From NCBI GenBank assembly GCA_947492475.1, contig CANLNM010000001.1, positions 496,001 to 560,000 of the forward strand: a stretch of DNA of 64,000 nt. Direction: 5' to 3'. A program made the translations under genes and the position numbers. The DNA comes from an uncultured Paracoccaceae bacterium (lineage in GTDB: Bacteria; Pseudomonadota; Alphaproteobacteria; Rhodobacterales; Rhodobacteraceae). Positions within the stretch are counted from its first letter, which is position 1; each line of letters starts with the position of its first letter. Below are positions 53,794 to 63,534 of the stretch, one piece after another. The notes under the pieces were generated by a model that saw nothing but the letters and a program-made list of their open reading frames with translations, was not told where the DNA came from and did not search any database.

Positions 53794-54246
53794 ATGTTGC
53801 AAAAGTTACTGGTGTTATCCAGCGCGATCGGAGTGCTGGCATTGGGCTGTGTTCCGGTGCCAGAAAATGCCACCAACCAAGTCACCACCGGCCCGTCGCA
53901 ATGCCGCGTTGTTGATATTGTTGACGGCGATACGGTGGATTTATCCTGCCCCGGACAACCCCGCGAACGGGCGCGCCTGATGGGATATGACACACCGGAA
54001 ACCTATGAACCGGGCTGTCGGCAGGAATTGGCGCTGGGACGCCAAGCCACCCAAGCCATGCGGCAATTGGTGCGCCAGGGTCAGGACTTTGATTTCGTTT
54101 TCGAAGGCCGTGATCGCTATTCCCGGCTGCTGGTCTGGATGACAATTGATGGTGAAAACGTCGCTGACACGATGGTGCAACAGGGATTGGCGGTACGCTA
54201 TTCCGGTGGGCGACGAATCAATTGGTGCGACCGACTGAACGCCTAA
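53794..54246 (+). CDS. thermonuclease-like lipoprotein
   Basis: This 150-residue protein has a lipobox (LALGC) and a staphylococcal-nuclease (SNase) fold: VVDIVDGDTVDL, RARLMGYDTPETYEPGC and FEGRDRYSRLLVWM hold the Asp, Arg and Glu positions of the active site. It should be a membrane-attached extracytoplasmic nuclease. ATG 53794 is preferred over GTG 53791. It starts 14 bases after cobS and so may be cotranscribed, which is odd by function. Confidence 0.85.
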   Translation: MLQKLLVLSSAIGVLALGCVPVPENATNQVTTGPSQCRVVDIVDGDTVDLSCPGQPRERARLMGYDTPETYEPGCRQELALGRQATQAMRQLVRQGQDFDFVFEGRDRYSRLLVWMTIDGENVADTMVQQGLAVRYSGGRRINWCDRLNA

Positions 54247-54346
54247 GGCGCAACTATGTATCCGTTTTGCGACAAAACCTGATCTAAAGGTCAATTTTTC
54301 AAATCGCTTAATTGATTGGCAAGTTTTCAGCGCGCAAGATCAGCAA

Positions 54347-54778
54347 ATGGGCGCTTTGAAAACATATCGCATCCCGTATTTTGTGGCTCTTTGTCTGTTT
54401 GTGGTTTTTCAGACTCTGCCAGTGCGCGCCAATTTCAGCCCTGATTTCAGCACCTTTGACGTCACGCCGGATCAACAACTTAGACAGTTTGCAATCTGTG
54501 CCGGGCGTCTATCGGCCATTACAGAACATGAACGCCTCTTCGAAGGCGGTGCCTCCGAAGCGATGACCGCACAACGCAGCGCCATGTTGGAATTGGTGGA
54601 CGCGATTATGCCCCCCGACCAAGGCCGCGAAGTCCTCAGTTGGCGGGTGAATGCCAAAGCCGCACAAGCCGCGTTGCTGTCGCGTGCAACATTCAGTTTC
54701 GACGCAACCGAAGCGCAATGGGCGCAAACCATATCCGACAGATTGCTGGCAGAATGCACCGGGTTTCTTTTGAACTAA
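54347..54778 (+). CDS. hypothetical secreted protein
   Basis: This 143-residue protein has a signal peptide (YFVALCLFVVFQTLPVRA) and an otherwise helical mature part with two cysteines (FAICAGRL and LLAECTGFLL) that could form a disulfide. No family is recognised. It lies between the nuclease and cobT, 100 bases after the former and 62 before the latter. Confidence 0.65.
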   Translation: MGALKTYRIPYFVALCLFVVFQTLPVRANFSPDFSTFDVTPDQQLRQFAICAGRLSAITEHERLFEGGASEAMTAQRSAMLELVDAIMPPDQGREVLSWRVNAKAAQAALLSRATFSFDATEAQWAQTISDRLLAECTGFLLN

Positions 54779-54840
54779 GGATTGTGGGCAAAGCGCGAAT
54801 TATGCTTTCCATCATCGGTGCACGCGCCTAGATTGCGCCC

Positions 54841-56715
54841 ATGAGCAAGCCCAATGACAACCCCGCTGATCCGTTCAAAAAAGCCTTGGCCGAGGCCACC
54901 AAAGTCATGGCCGATGACCCGGACCTGTCAGTCACCTATTCTGTTGACCCTCCGGGGGCGACCAATGACTCGGTGCGCCTGCCCCAAGTCAGCCGTCGCA
55001 TGACCCGAGAAGAGGTTCTGCTGGCCCGCGGCACAGCGGATTCATTGGCGCTGCGCCACAAATTCCACGATCCCGCCACCGCTTTGCGCTATCAGCCCGA
55101 TGGCCAGATGGCGCGTGATTTGTACGACGCAATGGAAACCGCCCGCACCGAAGCCGTGGGCGCGCAATACATGCCCGGCACGGCCAGCAATATCGACGTA
55201 AAAATCGAATCTGAGGCCCGCCGCAAAGGCTATGGCGATATCCGCGACAAGGCACAGGCCCCACTGGCCACCGCCGCCGGTTATTTGATCCGCCATCTGG
55301 CCACCGGCCGCCCCATGCCTGCAGGTGCCGATAATGTCATGGAATTATGGCGTGGCTTTATCGAAGAAAGCTGCGGCGGCACGTTGGATAATCTGGAAAC
55401 GGTTTTAACCGACCAACAGGCCTTTGCGAAATTTGCACGTCAATTGATCGAAGATCTGGGATACGGCGATCAGTTGGGCGAAGACCCGGATATGCCCGAA
55501 GATGACGCCGAAGACGGATCATCCGAGGACCAAGATGAACAGCCTGATAGCACCGGTCAGGATGATGGTGACGAAGACGAGGATATGGATGCCGCCCCTG
55601 AGCAATCTCAGGAAGAGCAACAAGACGCCTCTGAGGCCCAAGTGTCTATGGACGAATCCGCCGATACGGAATTCGAAGACGACGCAGAAATGCCCGAAGG
55701 CGAAGCCCCGCTAGAGCCACCTGCCCCACAGCCTGTTTCGCAAGCGGATCCAAATTACGCAGTCTATGTCACAGATGATGACGAAGAAATCGGCGCAGAA
55801 GAGTTGGCCGAGCCACAAGAATTGGAACGTTTGCGCGCCTATTTGGATCAGCAGCTGGAACCGCTCAAAGGGGCGGTTTCCCGGTTGGCCAACAAATTGC
55901 AGCGCCGGTTGCAGGCGCAGCAAAACCGGTCGTGGGAATTTGACCGCGAAGAAGGCATTCTGGATGCCGGGCGTCTGGCGCGGGTTGTGGCCCAGCCGAC
56001 AACCCCCCTGTCGTTTAAGGTCGAAAAAGACACCGAATTCCGCGACACAGTTGTGACGCTGTTGTTGGATAATTCCGGGTCCATGCGCGGACGGCCAATT
56101 TCGATTGCCGCGATCTGTGCCGATGTTTTGGCGCGCACGCTGGAACGCTGCAACGTCAAGGTTGAAATCCTCGGATTTACCACCCGTGCCTGGAAAGGCG
56201 GCAAAGCCCGCGAAAAATGGCTGGCGGATGGCCGCCCCCAACAGCCCGGACGTCTGAACGATCTGCGCCACATCATCTATAAAGGGGCCGATGCCCCGTG
56301 GCGGCGCACGCGCGACAATCTGGGTCTGATGATGAAAGAAGGCCTGCTGAAGGAAAACATCGACGGAGAGGCGCTTGAATGGGCGCATCGCCGGGTTGTG
56401 AACCGCCCCGAAGCACGCAAAATCCTGATGGTGATTTCCGACGGCGCGCCCGTGGATGACAGCACATTGTCTGTTAACCCCGCGAATTATCTGGAAAAAC
56501 ACTTGCGTGACGTGATCGCGATGGTCGAAAAACGCAAAGCGGTGGAACTGTTGGCGATTGGGATCGGCCATGACGTGACCCGGTATTACGACCGCGCGGT
56601 GACCATTACCGATGTGGAACAATTGGCCGGGGCCATGACAGAACAGCTGGCGGGATTGTTTGACAGTGATCCACGTAAACGGGCCCGTGTGTTGGGCATG
56701 CGAAAAGTCGGATAA
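54841..56715 (+). CDS. cobT: cobaltochelatase subunit CobT
   Basis: This 624-residue protein is the CobT subunit. An N-terminal domain is followed by a long acidic, low-complexity region (about 215-300, rich in Asp/Glu) and a C-terminal von Willebrand A domain with the MIDAS motif D410-N-S412-G-S414 in [13 protein letters not shown], then [11 protein letters not shown]. With CobS it forms the AAA+/MIDAS motor of aerobic cobalt chelation. The start and length fit the family. Confidence 0.97.
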   Translation: MSKPNDNPADPFKKALAEATKVMADDPDLSVTYSVDPPGATNDSVRLPQVSRRMTREEVLLARGTADSLALRHKFHDPATALRYQPDGQMARDLYDAMETARTEAVGAQYMPGTASNIDVKIESEARRKGYGDIRDKAQAPLATAAGYLIRHLATGRPMPAGADNVMELWRGFIEESCGGTLDNLETVLTDQQAFAKFARQLIEDLGYGDQLGEDPDMPEDDAEDGSSEDQDEQPDSTGQDDGDEDEDMDAAPEQSQEEQQDASEAQVSMDESADTEFEDDAEMPEGEAPLEPPAPQPVSQADPNYAVYVTDDDEEIGAEELAEPQELERLRAYLDQQLEPLKGAVSRLANKLQRRLQAQQNRSWEFDREEGILDAGRLARVVAQPTTPLSFKVEKDTEFRDTVVTLLLDNSGSMRGRPISIAAICADVLARTLERCNVKVEILGFTTRAWKGGKAREKWLADGRPQQPGRLNDLRHIIYKGADAPWRRTRDNLGLMMKEGLLKENIDGEALEWAHRRVVNRPEARKILMVISDGAPVDDSTLSVNPANYLEKHLRDVIAMVEKRKAVELLAIGIGHDVTRYYDRAVTITDVEQLAGAMTEQLAGLFDSDPRKRARVLGMRKVG

Positions 56716-56771
56716 ACCACGGCTTGTCCGGCTCGATGATCTGAATAATTTGACCACAAAACGGGGTGACC

Positions 56772-58562
56772 ATGTTTCAGGATTTTGATGTTTCGTCGCG
56801 CCCTGAACAGGGCATTGCCCGTTTGGACGCATTGCGGGTTCAGATGAAAACCGCGGGTGTTGACGGGTTTTTGGTGCCCCGCGCAGATCGGTTTCAGGGC
56901 GAATATGTGGCCCCGCGCGATGCGCGTTTGGAATGGTTGACCGGCTTTTCCGGGTCGGCTGGCTTTGCCTGTATTCTGGCGGATGAGGCCGGTGTTTTTA
57001 TTGACGGGCGATACCGCGTTCAGGTCAAAGATCAGGTGGCATTGGATGTTTTCACACCTGTGCATTGGCCAGAAACGTCGCTGGATCAATGGGTTCGCGA
57101 ACGTGCCGAAAAAATAGATGTTCTGGCCTTTGATCCCTGGCTTCATAGTGCGACCCAGATTGAAACCCTAAAGACCAAGTTTGAGGGAACAGGGATTAAA
57201 TTGCGCGCGGTTGCCAATCTGGTGGATCAGATTTGGACCGATCAGCCTGCGCCGCCCACGGCCCCATTCACGATGCAACCCCTTGAATTTGCCGGCGAAA
57301 GTTCGATTGATAAACGCGCGCGCATTGGTGATCTGATCAACCAGTCAGGGGCCAAATCCGTCGTGATCACCCAGCCAGATTCCGTGGCGTGGCTGTTGAA
57401 CATTCGCGGCCAAGACATCGAACGCAACCCTGTCCCACACGCCATGGCGTTGCTGCGCGATGATGGGCAGGTCACATTGCTTTGCGATCCGCAACAGGCC
57501 AATGGGCTGGATCTGGGGGGCGATGTGCATGTTGCACGCGAACAGGATTTGGCCGATCACTTGGCGAATTTACCGCAGCCGGTTCTGTTTGATCCGCAAT
57601 CCGCGCCCTACCAATTAACAGAGCTGCTGACCGGCGCCGAAACCCGCCGGGGTGCCGATCCCTGTTTGCTGCCAAAGGCCTGCAAAAACCCCGTCGAAAT
57701 TCAGGGCGCGCGCACAGCGCATCTGCGTGATGGTGCTGCGATGGTCCGTTTCTTGGCTTGGCTGGACGAAACCGCCCCCAAAGGCGGGCTAAGCGAGATC
57801 GACGTTGTCACCCAGCTAGAAAGTTTTCGCCGCGATACCAACGCGTTGCGCGACATTTCCTTTGAAACGATCTGTGGTGTGGCCGACCATGGGGCCATCG
57901 TCCATTACCGTGTGTCCACCGATACAAATGCCGATATTACTGCAAATGAATTGCTGTTGATCGACAGTGGTGGCCAATACCAAGACGGCACAACCGACAT
58001 CACCAGAACTGTGATCATTGGCAATCCCAATCCTGATCACATCGCCTGTTACACCCGTGTCCTGCAAGGGATGATTGCGGTGTCGCGGGCCCGGTTTCCC
58101 ATTGGCGTTGCGGGGGGGCATCTGGATGCCTTGGCGCGGTTTCCTCTTTGGACGGCTGGGTTGGATTATGACCATGGCACCGGGCATGGTGTTGGATCCT
58201 ACCTGAGCGTCCACGAAGGCCCGCAACGGATTTCGCGCACATCGGATTTACCGCTAGACGTGGGGATGATCCTGTCCAACGAACCGGGATATTACCGCGA
58301 AGGTGCGTTTGGCATCCGGATTGAGAACTTGATCGTGGTGATCCCGGCCCCTGAACTGGCCGGGGCGGATGATCGCCAAATGCGCAGCTTTGAGACGTTA
58401 ACTTATGTGCCATTTGATCGGCGACTGATTGATGTTTCTCTGTTATCAGCCGCTGAACGCGATTGGATTGACACCTATCATGCGACCACTTTGGCGCGGA
58501 TCGGCCCACGGGTTGACGGATCCGCGAAACGTTGGCTCAACGCGGCCTGTGCGCCACTTTGA
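56772..58562 (+). CDS. pepP: Xaa-Pro aminopeptidase (M24B)
   Basis: This 596-residue enzyme removes N-terminal residues before proline. Two creatinase-like N-terminal domains precede the pita-bread domain with its five metal ligands: D in LLIDSGGQYQDGTTDITRT (two), H in HGVGSYLSVHEGP, E in LSNEPGYY and E in IRIENLIVV. ATG 56772 is preferred over GTG 56766. This is the long (three-domain) form. It follows cobT by 56 bases. Confidence 0.95.
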   Translation: MFQDFDVSSRPEQGIARLDALRVQMKTAGVDGFLVPRADRFQGEYVAPRDARLEWLTGFSGSAGFACILADEAGVFIDGRYRVQVKDQVALDVFTPVHWPETSLDQWVRERAEKIDVLAFDPWLHSATQIETLKTKFEGTGIKLRAVANLVDQIWTDQPAPPTAPFTMQPLEFAGESSIDKRARIGDLINQSGAKSVVITQPDSVAWLLNIRGQDIERNPVPHAMALLRDDGQVTLLCDPQQANGLDLGGDVHVAREQDLADHLANLPQPVLFDPQSAPYQLTELLTGAETRRGADPCLLPKACKNPVEIQGARTAHLRDGAAMVRFLAWLDETAPKGGLSEIDVVTQLESFRRDTNALRDISFETICGVADHGAIVHYRVSTDTNADITANELLLIDSGGQYQDGTTDITRTVIIGNPNPDHIACYTRVLQGMIAVSRARFPIGVAGGHLDALARFPLWTAGLDYDHGTGHGVGSYLSVHEGPQRISRTSDLPLDVGMILSNEPGYYREGAFGIRIENLIVVIPAPELAGADDRQMRSFETLTYVPFDRRLIDVSLLSAAERDWIDTYHATTLARIGPRVDGSAKRWLNAACAPL

Positions 58563-58589
58563 CACTGTTGGATTAACATGTCTGTTGCA

Positions 58590-58617
58590 TAGACAGGCTA
58601 AGCGCGGGTGATATAGT
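58590..58617 (+). promoter_or_regulatory. promoter of the DUF427 gene
   Basis: TAGACA (58590-58595) and TATAGT (58612-58617), 16 bases apart, each one base off consensus. The -35 overlaps an inverted repeat TGTCT-N7-AGACA (58579-58595), and GCGCGG/CCGCGC (58602-58607, 58618-58623) straddles the -10. Confidence 0.5.
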
Positions 58618-58645
58618 CCGCGCAACACATATTGAGGAGACCCCC

Positions 58646-58987
58646 ATGGCTGACCACATCACGATCCGACCGGCACAAGGCACCTGGACCGTCCGGGCCG
58701 GGGGCGCAGTTCTGGGTGAAAGCAACGCAGCGCTGGAACTGACCGAAGGGGACTATCCCACGGTCACCTATTTCCCGCGCGCCGACATCGCCATGGCGTT
58801 TCTGGAACCGTCTGACACCGTGTCGACCTGCCCCCATAAAGGTCAGGCAACCTATTATGGGATCGTCGCGAAAAGCGGGCTGATCAAAGATGCGGCCTGG
58901 TCATATGAATCCCCCGTAAAAGGCATGGAACAGATCGAAGGGTATTTGGCGTTTTACCCGTCCAAAGTGGCCGTCGAACAAATCTAA
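58646..58987 (+). CDS. DUF427 domain protein
   Basis: A 113-residue protein that matches DUF427: a short beta-rich fold with TWTVRAGGAVLGESNAAL, YFPRADIAMAFLEPSD, STCPHKGQATYYGI and WSYESPV. The GAGGAG ribosome site precedes the ATG. The function of the family is not known. A terminator follows. Confidence 0.92.
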   Translation: MADHITIRPAQGTWTVRAGGAVLGESNAALELTEGDYPTVTYFPRADIAMAFLEPSDTVSTCPHKGQATYYGIVAKSGLIKDAAWSYESPVKGMEQIEGYLAFYPSKVAVEQI

Positions 58988-59004
58988 ACACCCTGAAATC
59001 CTTG

Positions 59005-59033
59005 AAAACACGGGCGGTTGCGTCCGTGTTTTT
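59005..59033 (+). terminator. terminator of the DUF427 gene
   Basis: AAAACACGG (59005-59013) pairs with CCGTGTTTT (59024-59032) around a 10-base loop with a T run; it may also serve the convergent clcA-type gene. Confidence 0.75.
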
Positions 59034-59050
59034 CGATTCTAAGCGCTTGT

Positions 59051-60766
59051 TTACGAATGCTCTTCGGCGGCTGTCGCGGCCAAGGCACGGTTAAACGCCC
59101 GCAATGCATCGACCTGAAACAAAGCCCCCCATAATTCGGGCGGTTCATCATCATTGCGAAACACTACAACCGGGATAAAAGCCGCATTTGTGGCGTCAAA
59201 AATCGGCATGGCCTGTTCCAACGTGGCATTTCCATCCACACAAATCCCGTCGCGGATCATATCCCAGCATTCTTCCCGTGGTGCAGCGCGTGGCGCATCA
59301 GCGGCCCGCATCACACTTGCGACTTTGAATGTGGCCAGCAAATAGGCCTGTGGTCCTGCCGCCAAATGCACGTTGCGCCGTTCCAGCTGGGTGAGGAAAA
59401 ACGACATATCCACCATGCGCGATGAAATTGCAGTGGAAATCGACACCGATACCATCACTGCCAATCCGGTTTGCCAATCTCCGGTCAATTCAAACACAAT
59501 GAGCGTTGTCGAAATAGGCGCGCCCAGAACTGCGGCCGCCACTGCCCCCATCCCCGCCAAGGCATAAAGCGTTTCTTCTCCGGACACGGTGGGGAAAATG
59601 CCGGTTGCCACAATGCCAAAGGCCAAGCCCGTCAGCGCCCCCACCATCATTGCCGGTGAAAACACGCCGCCGCCCATGCGACCGCCCATCGTGATCGACA
59701 CAGCGATGATTTTCAGGATCACGAATATCACCGCTTCGTGCAGGACCAATTGCCCGGTCAATGCCAGCGACGTTGTTTCGTAGCCAACCCCAATAATATG
59801 CGGAAAGAAAATCGCGATCCCGCCCAACAATGCCCCCGCCATCGCGGGACGTAGCGCGCGGTGCATGCGCAATTTGTTTTGCAATGTTGTGCCCAGATCT
59901 TCGACCCAGAAAATCGCGCGGATCAAGACAACTGCGACCAATCCACATAGAATGCCCAGCATGATAAACGCCGGTAATTCCACATAAAATGCTAGAAAGT
60001 TATCGGTGGGTAGAACAAATTCGGTGACATCACCATAGGCCAATCGGTTGATCACTGTGCCCGCCGCACTGGCGATGACAATCGGTGCAAATGCGTGGAC
60101 CGCAAAATGGCGCAACACCACTTCGAGTGCGAAAAGAGCGCCGGCAATAGGCGCGTTAAAACTGGCAGATACCGCCGCTGCGACCGCACAGCCCAGCAGA
60201 TCGCGGCCGGTGATGCCATCCGCGCGGATGATCCGGCAGATCGTGGTCGACACCACCGCAGCCAGATGCACCACGGGACCTTCGCGGCCCGATGATCCAC
60301 CGGTACATAACGTGATGAATGACGCCACAGCCGAGGCCAGCCCTTGCTTTACCTCAACCCGGCCGTTTTCCAGTGCGGATCCTTCGATCACATCGCCAAC
60401 GGACCGCACACGCGCATCCTCGGTAAAATGATGCAAAATCAAACCCACGACCAACCCGCCAAAGATCGGTAATAAAAGGATAATCCACCAATCCAGCCCC
60501 GCCGCAAAGGAATGCAGCTGGTTCACATCATCAGTGCCATAGGCCCAAGCCTGTAGGTTTTCGATCCCCATCCGAAACAACAGGGCGACAAACCCGGCCA
60601 CCACACCGATGAGCAATGCGATGAACCAGAACTGAACCTGTGACGGCCCCTGTGATCGCACTAGACGCCATGCTTTGCTGACCTCAGCCCGAAATCCATC
60701 GACCTGCACCTTCAGAAATGACGTCTTTTCGGTCTTCATAAAATAACGAACTTTCTTTTGGGTCAC
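59051..60766 (-). CDS. clcA: ClC-type chloride channel/antiporter
   Basis: This 571-residue membrane protein has the ClC motifs: GGSSGREGPVVHLA with the gating glutamate and GGRMGGGVFSPAMMVGA. About ten membrane helices cover residues 45-450, followed by a CBS-like pair (LATFKVASVMRAAD, then VDGNATLEQAMPIFDATNAA). The start is GTG 60766, overlapping the recN TGA, or ATG 60739; the choice is open. Chloride/proton exchange or channel activity is assigned by family. Confidence 0.93.
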   Translation of the reverse strand: MTQKKVRYFMKTEKTSFLKVQVDGFRAEVSKAWRLVRSQGPSQVQFWFIALLIGVVAGFVALLFRMGIENLQAWAYGTDDVNQLHSFAAGLDWWIILLLPIFGGLVVGLILHHFTEDARVRSVGDVIEGSALENGRVEVKQGLASAVASFITLCTGGSSGREGPVVHLAAVVSTTICRIIRADGITGRDLLGCAVAAAVSASFNAPIAGALFALEVVLRHFAVHAFAPIVIASAAGTVINRLAYGDVTEFVLPTDNFLAFYVELPAFIMLGILCGLVAVVLIRAIFWVEDLGTTLQNKLRMHRALRPAMAGALLGGIAIFFPHIIGVGYETTSLALTGQLVLHEAVIFVILKIIAVSITMGGRMGGGVFSPAMMVGALTGLAFGIVATGIFPTVSGEETLYALAGMGAVAAAVLGAPISTTLIVFELTGDWQTGLAVMVSVSISTAISSRMVDMSFFLTQLERRNVHLAAGPQAYLLATFKVASVMRAADAPRAAPREECWDMIRDGICVDGNATLEQAMPIFDATNAAFIPVVVFRNDDEPPELWGALFQVDALRAFNRALAATAAEEHS

Positions 60767-62412
60767 CCGCTCATCAACGCTTTGGCGGCGGCGCGGGCTT
60801 CGTCGGTCAGGCGGTCGCCGGAAATCATCCGGGCAATTTCATCGGTGCGGGTCACATCATCTAATGGCACAACACGTGACAACGTTTCCTTAGCGGATTG
60901 AAGTTTTTCCACCCGCCAATGATGTGCGCCCCGTGCGGCCACTTGGGGGGAATGGGTCACCACCAGGATTTGACCTTTTGATGCCAGCCCTTCCAGGCGG
61001 CGACCCACCGCGTCGGCAGTCGCACCGCCGACGCCACGGTCAATTTCATCAAAGATCAGGGTTAGGCCGCTGTCTTCGCCGGTCAAACAGACCTTAAGCG
61101 CCAGCAAAAACCGCGACAATTCCCCGCCCGATGCGATTTTATCCAACTGCCCGGCCGGGGCGCCGGGATTGGTGGCCACGCAGAATGTCACAGCGTCTGT
61201 TCCGTCAGGACCGGCATCCTCGGTGGTGATTTCGACTGTGAAAACAGCGCGTTCCATTTTCAGCGGTGCCAATTCCGCGCCCATGGCTTTTTCCAGCGCG
61301 GTGCCGGCTTTGCGGCGTTTCGCGGTCAATGCACCTGCGGCTGTGTCATAGCTGTTTTGGGCTTTGTCCAGCGCGGCTTGCAACACATCCAGATCACCGA
61401 CCGAGCTGTCCAAGGCGGCCAGGTTTTCACGCAATCCTTCGGTGAAGGTCGCCAGATCATCGGGCAGCACTTCGTATTTGCGGGCCAAACCACGGATCGC
61501 AAACAGGCGCTCTTCGCAATTTTCCAGCGCAAGGGGATCAAAATCCAGCACGTTCAGGCATTGATGCACGCCTTGTTCGGCCTCGTTTAGGGCATCAATT
61601 GCGCGGGTCAGCGCCTCTAGCGGGGCGTCCAGCTGGCCTTCGACGCCCTCGGTGGCGCTATCCAGCCAGCGCATCGCGTCCCGCACCTGCCCTTCGACCC
61701 CGTCGATGGCCAGAATGGATGCAGCTCGCGCAATGTCGCCACGCACCTTTTCTGCACCCTGCATGCGGCGGCGTTCCACGTCCAGCTCTGCCTCTTCACC
61801 GGGCATCGGGCCCAGTTGGTCCAGCTCAGCCACGGCGTGACGCAGGAATTCCTCTTCGGATTTCAACGCTTCGACCTTGGCCTGCGCCTTGGCCAATTCT
61901 TTGCGGGCGACACGCAACTTGGCCCACGCTTTGCGCACCCGGTCAAAGGCAGCCGGATCATCCAAGTAAGCATCCAGCAAGGCCCGGTGGCCGCGCGGGT
62001 TCAGCAATCCGCGATCATCATGCTGACCGTGTAATTCCACCAATGTTGCGGATAATGCGCGCAACACATCGCCCGAAACACGCCGATCATTGACCCACGC
62101 GGTTTTGCGGCCATCCCGGCCATTCACCCGACGCAGGATCAGCTCATCCTCGGTGTCGATCCCGGCCTCTTGTAATACCGCCCACGCCGCATGTCCGGGG
62201 GGCAGGTCGAATTCTGCAATTACTTCGCCTTTTTCGGCACCGTTGCGCACCAATTCCGCGCGCCCACGCCATCCCAGCACAAATCCAAGACTGTCTAGCA
62301 AAATGGATTTCCCGGCCCCGGTTTCCCCGGTCAGCACGTTCAAACCGGGCTGAAATTCAAGTTCAAGCCGGTCAATGATCAACATGTCACGAATGTCTAG
62401 CGCGCGCAGCAT
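60763..62412 (-). CDS. recN: DNA repair protein RecN
   Basis: This 549-residue SMC-like ATPase acts in double-strand break repair. Seen: Walker A TGETGAGKSILLDSLG, long coiled coils (ARKELAKAQAKVEALKSEEE), ASGGELSRFLLALK signature and the Walker B LIFDEIDRGVGG. ATG 62412 fits the family start (LRALDIRDMLIIDRLEL). It is the third gene of lpxC-bamD-recN and its stop overlaps the clcA start. Confidence 0.97.
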   Translation of the reverse strand: MLRALDIRDMLIIDRLELEFQPGLNVLTGETGAGKSILLDSLGFVLGWRGRAELVRNGAEKGEVIAEFDLPPGHAAWAVLQEAGIDTEDELILRRVNGRDGRKTAWVNDRRVSGDVLRALSATLVELHGQHDDRGLLNPRGHRALLDAYLDDPAAFDRVRKAWAKLRVARKELAKAQAKVEALKSEEEFLRHAVAELDQLGPMPGEEAELDVERRRMQGAEKVRGDIARAASILAIDGVEGQVRDAMRWLDSATEGVEGQLDAPLEALTRAIDALNEAEQGVHQCLNVLDFDPLALENCEERLFAIRGLARKYEVLPDDLATFTEGLRENLAALDSSVGDLDVLQAALDKAQNSYDTAAGALTAKRRKAGTALEKAMGAELAPLKMERAVFTVEITTEDAGPDGTDAVTFCVATNPGAPAGQLDKIASGGELSRFLLALKVCLTGEDSGLTLIFDEIDRGVGGATADAVGRRLEGLASKGQILVVTHSPQVAARGAHHWRVEKLQSAKETLSRVVPLDDVTRTDEIARMISGDRLTDEARAAAKALMSG

Positions 62413-62535
62413 CAGGAAATCCAAGCCAAGTTAGGGGCCGATATAGGGCAAAGATGGGCTATGCCCACAGAATATGGTCTAACCCCTCTTTTGGCTGAGC
62501 CGCTGACAGGTTTCAACCCACCAAACACAAATGGC

Positions 62536-63372
62536 CTACAGCCATTCCCCACGCACCACCTGACGATAGATGGATGCCAGCCAATTATCACCTGTAGATT
62601 GCATCGACAGGCCCTGCCCCGTCAGCAAAGCGTGGCTTTCGGCGTACCATTCCGTGGATTGGAAATTATGGCCTAGAATCGCGCCCGCACTTTGAGCTTC
62701 GTCGGTCAGGCCCAGCGATAGGTATGCCTCAACCAAACGATGCAACGCTTCTGGTGTGTGGCTGGTGGTTTGGAAATCCTCGACAACCACACGGAACCGA
62801 TTGATCGACGCGGCAAAATGATCCCGGCGCAGATAATAGCGTCCGATTTCCATTTCCTTGGCCGCCAGATGGTCAAAAGCCAGATCAAATTTCAGGATTG
62901 AGGACCGCGCATATTCGCTATCTGGATAGCGTTCAATCACGACCCGCAACGCTTGTAACGCTTGGAAGGTCAGGCCCTGATCGCGGCCAATTTCATCGAT
63001 CTGATCATAATAGGACAAGGCCAGCAAATATTGCGCATATGCGGCGTCTTCATCCGTTGGATAGAAATCAATGTAACGTTGCGCTGCAGCGCGGGAGGAC
63101 GGGTAATTACCCTCTCGGTGATAGGAAAACGCCTGCATGATCAATGCGCGTTTGGCCCACTGAGAATAGGGATAGAGACGTTCAATTTCCCCAAAATAAA
63201 ACGCCGCATCTTCGGCACGATTGCGCTCTAACTCAAACTCACCACGTTGAAAAATCTCTTCGGCAGAGTAATTTTCAAGCTCTTCTGGTGAGACATCTGA
63301 TCCAATATTTGAACAGGCAACCAAAACAGCCAGCGCGGACACGGCACCAGCACGGCGCAGCCAGACAGTCAT
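62536..63372 (-). CDS. bamD: outer-membrane assembly lipoprotein BamD
   Basis: From ATG 63372 this 278-residue protein has a lipobox (LVAC) and tetratricopeptide repeats (SAEEIFQRGEFELERNRAED, ALIMQAFSYHREGNYPSSR, AQYLLALSYYDQID), the BamD layout. It is an essential part of the BAM complex. A longer frame to 63447 is rejected because it would place the lipobox too far in. It sits between lpxC and recN, a conserved order. Confidence 0.95.
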   Translation of the reverse strand: MTVWLRRAGAVSALAVLVACSNIGSDVSPEELENYSAEEIFQRGEFELERNRAEDAAFYFGEIERLYPYSQWAKRALIMQAFSYHREGNYPSSRAAAQRYIDFYPTDEDAAYAQYLLALSYYDQIDEIGRDQGLTFQALQALRVVIERYPDSEYARSSILKFDLAFDHLAAKEMEIGRYYLRRDHFAASINRFRVVVEDFQTTSHTPEALHRLVEAYLSLGLTDEAQSAGAILGHNFQSTEWYAESHALLTGQGLSMQSTGDNWLASIYRQVVRGEWL

Positions 63373-63534
63373 CGACCGGCCCCACGAAGGTGTCAAAGCG
63401 TTCAAACGGGAATCCCGCGCAGATAGATCAGTTGGTTCTGTACCCATTTGGGTCGCGCCTCATGTCGTTTGAGATGGGTTTAGCACAGAAGATTCGAAGG
63501 CAAAACGGCAATTTGATCTGTAAGGTCAAAGTGA

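Noticed and set aside
55711-56832. 373-codon minus-strand open frame
   Set aside because: It lies antisense to cobT; composition comes from the shadow of a real gene and it has no family motif or ribosome site.
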